From positions 7,442,683 to 7,506,682 of the forward strand of contig NC_054741.1 in assembly GCF_018143015.1 (NCBI RefSeq): a stretch of DNA of 64,000 nucleotides, given 5' to 3'. A model generated the notes under the pieces. That model saw only the letters and a program-made list of their open reading frames with translations, made no database searches and was not told the origin of the DNA. Below are positions 58,577 to 64,000 of the stretch, piece by piece. This DNA comes from Lytechinus variegatus. Lineage: Eukaryota; Echinodermata; Echinoidea; Temnopleuroida; Toxopneustidae. The position numbers were made by a program, and so were the translations under genes. Every line of letters starts with the position of its first letter. Position 1 is the stretch's first letter.

Positions 58577-58708
58577 CAGGGACCCATTTCATAAAACCTG
58601 TTATAGCAAATTTGTAAAAACAGTTAAAAGCTTCAATCTGATTGGCTGATCGTAAATATGTTAAAGAAATTTTGCATTTGTTATTATAACAAGTTCTTAT
58701 GAAATCTC
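58577..58708. mobile_element. Short MITE, CCCATTTCATAAAACCTG family
   Basis: Ends CATTTCATAAAACCTGTTATA and TATAACAAGTTCTTATGAAAT are diverged inverted repeats around a CTGATTGGCTGA core. Related to 59905-60011. Confidence 0.5.
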
Positions 58709-59904
58709 AACTATGGAAAGTGCGCAATGTCATAATTCTTCATACAGCAACTGTACACAATGCCTCCTTGGTATACAAAGAAGAGCATACCATATTACCA
58801 ATATATTGATGAATGCACAGGTTGACATCATACTTAAGAAATACTTTACAACAGATGTACGCATCCTAGATGTTGGCTTTCCATAGATGTGACTGATTAG
58901 ATCAATTGCAACTCTTTATAAGACAGATCCTGGGTGTGTGTTTCATGAAGCTAAGCATGATTTCGCAAACAAGTGAAATATGAAGTACCAGAGAGCAATC
59001 CTTATGCTTGTACTGAACATATTTTATCTATAAGTAGAGCATTTCAAATATTGAATAAAAATCGGTGAAAAAAGGTCCGTGAACAATAAAAAATGGATGT
59101 TTGATTAATATCTATTACACTCCAGTATTCCGCTTAATGCAACTCAAACCATTTACAAATAAATTTTAGCTGGTTTCTACACTCTTTTCTTGAAAAAAAA
59201 TACATCGTACGACCTGCTTCTCCAAAAAAGTTCCTATTCGCTAGTTCCATATAATTGTCGTCAATTAGTCATCACTTAGAACCTTCTTGGAGTACATCCC
59301 AACATCATTATCTCAGTACCAATTGCAGTCATACAAAAAATTCTACATATCATAGGCTGTTAAATCTTGCATCTCAAACTTTAATAAATTGTGAAGGATA
59401 ACTAAAAAAAAGGTGATATTACAGGATTGTGGCAATCTCACTTTGTCTGAACATAGTGTCCCTATTCGTGTCGGGAACCTTTTCTAGACAAATGAATAAA
59501 ATGAACTACATGTATGCAGAAAAAATATATATAAAAGGATGAGAAAAAAGCCCAATGATATCAAAAAAGCATTTTCTGAACTGTCCTCAAAATTGTAAGT
59601 TCTTTAGATACAAAGTTTAACAGCCCACCGTAAATATGTTCACTGAATTTTATTCAAGTTGAAGTAATGATCTGAATAGTTCTGGTTTAAGCTAATCAAT
59701 AAAGATTGCAAGGAAAAAATACAACTAAGTGATGTGAAGTCTTTTCCTCAAGGAGATGAATAATAATTTAAAACAAAGAGGCAAACTAGTTTATAGGGTC
59801 TATTATGTAGTATGATACCAACCCTGTAACCATTACCTTTAATGAGTTCAAGGGAGTTGCTGTATAAGTAAAACCAATGACATTTCCATTTGGATGTGCA
59901 CTTT

Positions 59905-60011
59905 AGGGGCCCGTTTCATAAAAATCATTCAACCTGATTTGCTGATAGTAAACTTGTTACATAAATCATGCATTCGTTATTATAACAAGTCTTTGTGAAA
60001 CAGGGCCCTGG
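59905..60011. mobile_element. Short MITE, GGGGCCCGTTTCATAAA
   Basis: AGGGGCCCGTTTCATAAA at the left is matched by TTTGTGAAACAGGGCCCTGG at the right. It shares the TTTGCTGATAGTAAA core and TTATTATAACAAGT with 58577-58708. Confidence 0.55.
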
Positions 60012-62279
60012 ATTCACAATGAGATCACATGCAGCAAACCCTTGGGTCAAAGGTCACCATTCAATTACTTGCGCTCATTCCAGGAATCTACTGATATTTC
60101 TCTGGAAGTCATAAGAGGAATATCCAGGTGCAATTTCAAATGGCAGCTCATAAGTTACGCCCAACTTTACTACATGTAACTGGCGACCCCATCTTGTGAC
60201 AAAAGGGAGACCTCAAATTTTCTCAATTGTACCATAATGGGATTACACTTCCTGTTTTCTAATCAAATGTAGAAAAACATGGAATTTTCAACAGATGTTT
60301 GTTAATAATGAGAATTCTAATCTACAAAGAATAGATTAAAACTTGTGTTAATTGGAATAAAAATGATTGGGAATATAATCCTACACTCATGACAGGGTCA
60401 GCAGTTGTTCATAAAGTTGTGTGTAAAGTTGTGTGTAACTTAGGAACAACTTAATTGAACACCATACAAATGGTCTCGCATACATATCTTCATATTCAAG
60501 AACAAGCTGACACTAGTCTATATCTAATTAGTTTCAACTCATTCTGCTAGTCAAGCTAAAGACGAGCTTTAACTAGAGTATCCTCACAAGTAAAGGTACT
60601 TTTCATCCAAAGAACTTTGTTAACATCTCTAACCCAACAAATGATGAACAACCACCAAACTCCCAGTCGGGGTGAGGCAAGGAGTAGAACCCTTGCCTTC
60701 ATGCTGGAGTGTCAAGGTCAATGAACCCTTCACCAAAACACCTCCTTATCAAGAGGATGTTTCATAAAGCTTTATGTCTGACTAAAAATCCTCCCCCCCA
60801 AAAAAATCAAAATCAACTTAATGTGCCGGTTGCATGTAGTAGATAACACATCACCTCATTAATCAGGTCATGCTAATGAGATGTACGCTAACGCTTAATC
60901 TCCAATCCGATCGCGCAATAAATAACATTATCTGTTCTTACTTTAATACACATGACTTTCAATCAGACTAAACTCTTTGTGATGCATCCTTATGGAGATG
61001 TATAATTAAGTATGTCAATCCGCCTGGTATTTACAAATTGATGTCAACACAAGTTAAGCCAGTAAAAAATAAATTCTCAAGGACACATATGACATTCCTA
61101 AATTACATATAATATTTTGCATACTAACTGTTAAATTTTATAGAGGAATAATGTCTTTTTAATGAAACAAACAAAAATCATGAAGACCCAAATGTCCCAA
61201 TGGTAAAACTGCTTTGTTTTGGGCATTGTGACCTTTCCTGCAGGATTCACAGATTTTGTGTAATTATAACTAGTAACTTGGAAGAAAATATGCTTTTTAT
61301 AATCAAGAACCCTGTAGCCTAAGAAAAAAAAAACCCAAACAAATCATTGTTGTATAAAAACTGGTGTATGACAGTACAAACAAAAATTCACTTTCTTCAG
61401 CATTATTCCACACAAAGGTTTCAATTCATTTTGGTCCACAAGTAAATGTACACATCTGCTTTGAAATAGCATGTCGATCACTGTTAATTGATATTGGAGT
61501 CCAAATTAGGTTCAAAACTATTCGTTAAATTTAGAAAAGACAATTACTATTTAACAAGCTTTGGTATATTAGAGGCATCCAATTCATAGAAATCAACCAT
61601 TAATTCAAATTTCCTTGAATATACATGTACCATGCATATCATCATAGGTCAAAATATATATAAATCTTTTTGTATATTTACTATATCAGATAAGCAAAAT
61701 TTCAATCCACAAAGTGTATGCTTGTATATGTATCCAATGAATATTATGAGAAGATTGCACTGTTTTGAATACGAATATAATTATGAATTAAGATAAAGAA
61801 AGTCAGAAATAGCTGGAAAGGGAAGGGTTGGGAGGAAAATCTATATAGGCTACCTAGCTCAAGGACACTAAAATAAATTGAAAGACAGTCTTGTTTTTTC
61901 TTTCTATTTAATAGGACAAAGGGAAACATTTTAACAGCATTATATGCACATAAAACATATGAATCACTTGAATAGCAAACTAAATTGCACCTTGCAGATG
62001 AAATAAGTTTGGAAGTTTACTTAAAATGTACAAACATAAATATAATATAACTACAGGAGCATTGACATGCATAAATGCTTTGATTTTCAACTCAATGTGA
62101 TTTAAGGACAGGCAAGCTTTCATTGGGGTGAATATTTCTGTGATCCAACATTGCAGTCCCATCCATGAGATTTGGTGTCAGTAACTGGTCGGGATGGAGC
62201 AAGGCCCAGGCTACAGGAAACTTGATCAACAATGAGAATGTAGTCCCACTCCTAAGGTAAGGTGTCTGTAAATTCTCTG

Positions 62280-62348
62280 CTCTCCTAGCTTGGAGCGACT
62301 GGGAAGGCCGAGTCATCGTCGAACGAATTTGAGGATAGAAAATGGCAC
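62280..62348 (-). repeat. Diverged tandem copy of the ATP9 terminal coding segment
   Basis: On the minus strand the 69 nt starting at 62348 align without gaps to the last 69 coding nt before the ATP9 stop (62454-62386), with 49 identities. In the ATP9 frame it reads VPFSILKFVRR and then TGA, against [17 protein letters not shown] in the gene. A TATAG acceptor-like site sits at its 5' edge. It may be a pseudo-exon or an alternative last exon. Confidence 0.6.
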
Positions 62349-62382
62349 TATATACATGTATTTGGTGTGAGAAGATAAGTAC

Positions 62383-63920
62383 CTATTCTGATAGCTTGGA
62401 ATAGCTGGGAGGGCTGAAGCGTCTTCGTAGGAACTTGAGGATATAGAGAGGCACATTGCTGACAAGCGTGATGACCACAACTTTCCACCAAAATGTGAAG
62501 GTGGTAATGAAATCCCGATCTGTAGAAAGAGAGATAGAGAGAGAATTAAAAACAGACAAGAAAAGAAGGGTTTCCTGAGTAAGATCTTTGCCACAAGTTG
62601 GGGCTATGCTTACAGTGACTGAGTGAGTATACTTGGTCTTGTAATAGCTCTACACCCTTTTGTTCAAATGTTAAGCTGGACCATTTAAGAATCAAAATAT
62701 CATTTAACAACAAGTTAAATAATCAGAAGACAAAGTAAAAATCAAATCACCTGGACAAAAGACTAAATGAGAATTAGAATTCATTAGACGTTAATACTAT
62801 CAATGCTTATAGACTATATGAGTATAAACCAAATAGACTTACCAAAGTATCCTGTGAAGATGAACATGGAAGCGATGTAGATGACGATACTGAGGATCTC
62901 TGCGATGACCATCGTCCAGTGCCACGTCCTGATGGTCAACGCAACCATGAGGAGCTCGGTGATGATGAGGGCGGTGAACGTGATGGAGATGATATGAAGG
63001 AACTCTCCTTCGAACAACCAGAGGGCGCCGTACATGATGATACCACCCTGGTAAACGCTGATTAGGATCCAAACAAAGAACATCTTCCAGGACAACATCC
63101 GACCCTACAGGGAGAGTGATTACAAGATGATAATCGTGATGATAATAACCTGGTTTCATTTTGACTCTTTTTCAGTGCTTGGTGCATTCAAGGAATATTA
63201 TATATTACATGCATGTAACTCCCCTATATTTGTTGTAATGTTATGTAATACAAATTCATTAGAACAAGTTCTCACAGAGTTTACAGTAAGCCTCACTCAT
63301 ATTTCCGTTTGTATTAAAACCCAATCATTGAATCCGGTCTACTATTATTCAGGTCTTTCATCAGTGACACGACACATGCTCCTGCGACATTTGCTCTGGT
63401 CTTTATATCTCAGAGGGCATAGGGTTAGAGGTAGGATTGTGAAAGAGCTTTTGGCTCAGAGTACTGTATAAGATTAAGGGTTTATTTACTTTTGGAGGTT
63501 AGATTTATGTTTTACTTAACCTGCAGATTTTCCATCAGTGTAATTGTTGTCAGAGCAAATATCATGGAACCCTTACATCAGGGGCCTGTTTCATAAAGGA
63601 CTTGCAACCTGCAATTACCATGGTATTCTTGATTTTGATTGGCTGCTGCCATGGTAGTTGCCATAATGGCAAAGTTACAACAGTTGTAACTCTTTATCAA
63701 ACAGGCCCCTGGTCTACTTTAATCAGGTGGGGTCATACATAAAGCCTTAAGGAATAAAATAATTCAGTAGTCATAACCATTTAATAATTGTTCCTTTGAA
63801 GTTGTTCCTACCTTCTGCAAGTCTTTATAAAGCTCTGGGTATTTGATGGCTGTTTCTGGTGTTACATCTTTGTCTATTACTAACAGGAAAACAGGGAACA
63901 TTGTGTATGCTGTTACATAC
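62383..63920 (-). CDS. ATP9: ATP9A/ATP9B-like class-2 P4-ATPase, C-terminal three exons (partial)
   Basis: Three minus-strand exons splice in frame: 63920-63812 (109 nt), 63104-62843 (262 nt) and 62519-62383 (137 nt, ending in TAG). Donors are AAG|GTAGG and TTTG|GTAAGT; acceptors are CCTCAG|G, CTGTAG|G and CTACAG|A. The ~169 residues cover the end of the membrane domain: [18 protein letters not shown], then [50 protein letters not shown] and the last helix ending [19 protein letters not shown]. These blocks match vertebrate ATP9A/ATP9B almost word for word. ATP9/Neo1 proteins act at the trans-Golgi and endosomes without needing a CDC50 subunit. The catalytic Asp, ATP-binding and first membrane segments are beyond the right edge. 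The gene symbol is at family level only. Confidence 0.93.
63579..63712. mobile_element. Short MITE inside an ATP9 intron
   Basis: CAGGGGCCTGTTTCATAAAG at the left is matched by TTTATCAAACAGGCCCCTGG at the right. A palindromic inner part (TTACCATGG and CCATGGTAG, with TTGATTGGCTGC) lies between. It sits in the 707 bp intron between the first two ATP9 exons shown here. Confidence 0.7.
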
Positions 63921-64000
63921 CTGAGGGTGAAAACAAACAAATAATAATAATCCAATTGAATAAGACACTTACAGAACATCATTAACCAGTCATCGGATAC

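Larger units (their letters stand above)
57196..62382 (-). other. Downstream region of the ATP9 gene; possible long 3' UTR
   Basis: Over 5 kb of AT-rich DNA with no convincing reading frame on either strand, few homopolymer runs and few repeats (small inverted-repeat elements at 57856, 58577 and 59905). Minus-strand AATAAA signals occur, for example near 59648. Part of it may be the ATP9 3' UTR, but the polyadenylation site cannot be fixed from sequence alone. Confidence 0.35.

Noticed and set aside
62839..63159. His/Arg-rich 106-codon minus-strand frame
   Set aside because: Shadow frame of the ATP9 exon 62843-63104.
63127..63471. 114-codon plus-strand frame inside the ATP9 intron
   Set aside because: AT-rich, no homology, lies wholly within the intron opposite a well-supported gene.

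Overview
The window looks like animal nuclear DNA, most likely from an echinoderm and probably a sea urchin. It is AT-rich and intron-containing, with sparse coding sequence, many short fold-back elements, non-LTR retrotransposon debris, tRNA-derived SINEs, long trinucleotide arrays and very frequent poly(G)/poly(C) tracts. The host assignment rests on the general look of the repeats and is inference. Two protein-coding genes and one tRNA gene are well supported; nearly everything else is repeat-derived or anonymous intergenic/intronic DNA.

Layout. Bases 1-3.1 kb hold the 5' part of a Jockey-like non-LTR retrotransposon on the minus strand: ORF1 with three CCHC knuckles (frameshifted twice) and an intact ORF2 endonuclease plus the start of its reverse transcriptase, running off the left edge. 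From 3.3 to 8.4 kb are fold-back repeats, including two interlocked inverted repeats at 4.49-5.26 kb, and a LINE C-terminal fragment. A tRNA-Ala(UGC) gene lies at 8411-8482 (minus). Two LINE 3' ends meet tail to tail at 12.8-14.1 kb. A TATA-like box followed by a strong splice donor at 14.56-14.72 kb may be a first exon. From 17 to 28 kb lie small inverted-repeat elements, including an inverted pair of ~610 bp TTAA-flanked elements bracketing a decayed reverse transcriptase. A possible isolated exon is at 28.37-28.51 kb (minus), and a SINE at 31.6 kb.

The best gene is at 36512-38062 (plus): a single-exon type II membrane carbohydrate sulfotransferase of the CHST1/CHST3 kind. Directly upstream (35644-36348) are four consecutive inverted repeats; the last is a near-perfect 309 bp palindrome whose right arm carries a consensus splice donor that could pair with an acceptor 20 bp before the start codon.

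From 39 to 57 kb the window is again repeats: a second SINE, two members of a second TTAA element family, CAT/ATG arrays, polypyrimidine tracts, and an ~827 bp element with internal tandem units carrying perfect DR1 nuclear-receptor motifs. A possible gene start with an AACATGGCGGC context is at 53706 (plus). At the right end (62383-63920, minus) three exons encode the C-terminus of an ATP9A/ATP9B (Neo1-type) class-2 P4-ATPase, with a diverged tandem copy of the last-exon coding end just downstream. The gene continues beyond the window.

No functional link between the genes is evident: the sulfotransferase acts in glycan modification in the Golgi, and ATP9 acts in endosome/trans-Golgi membrane traffic.
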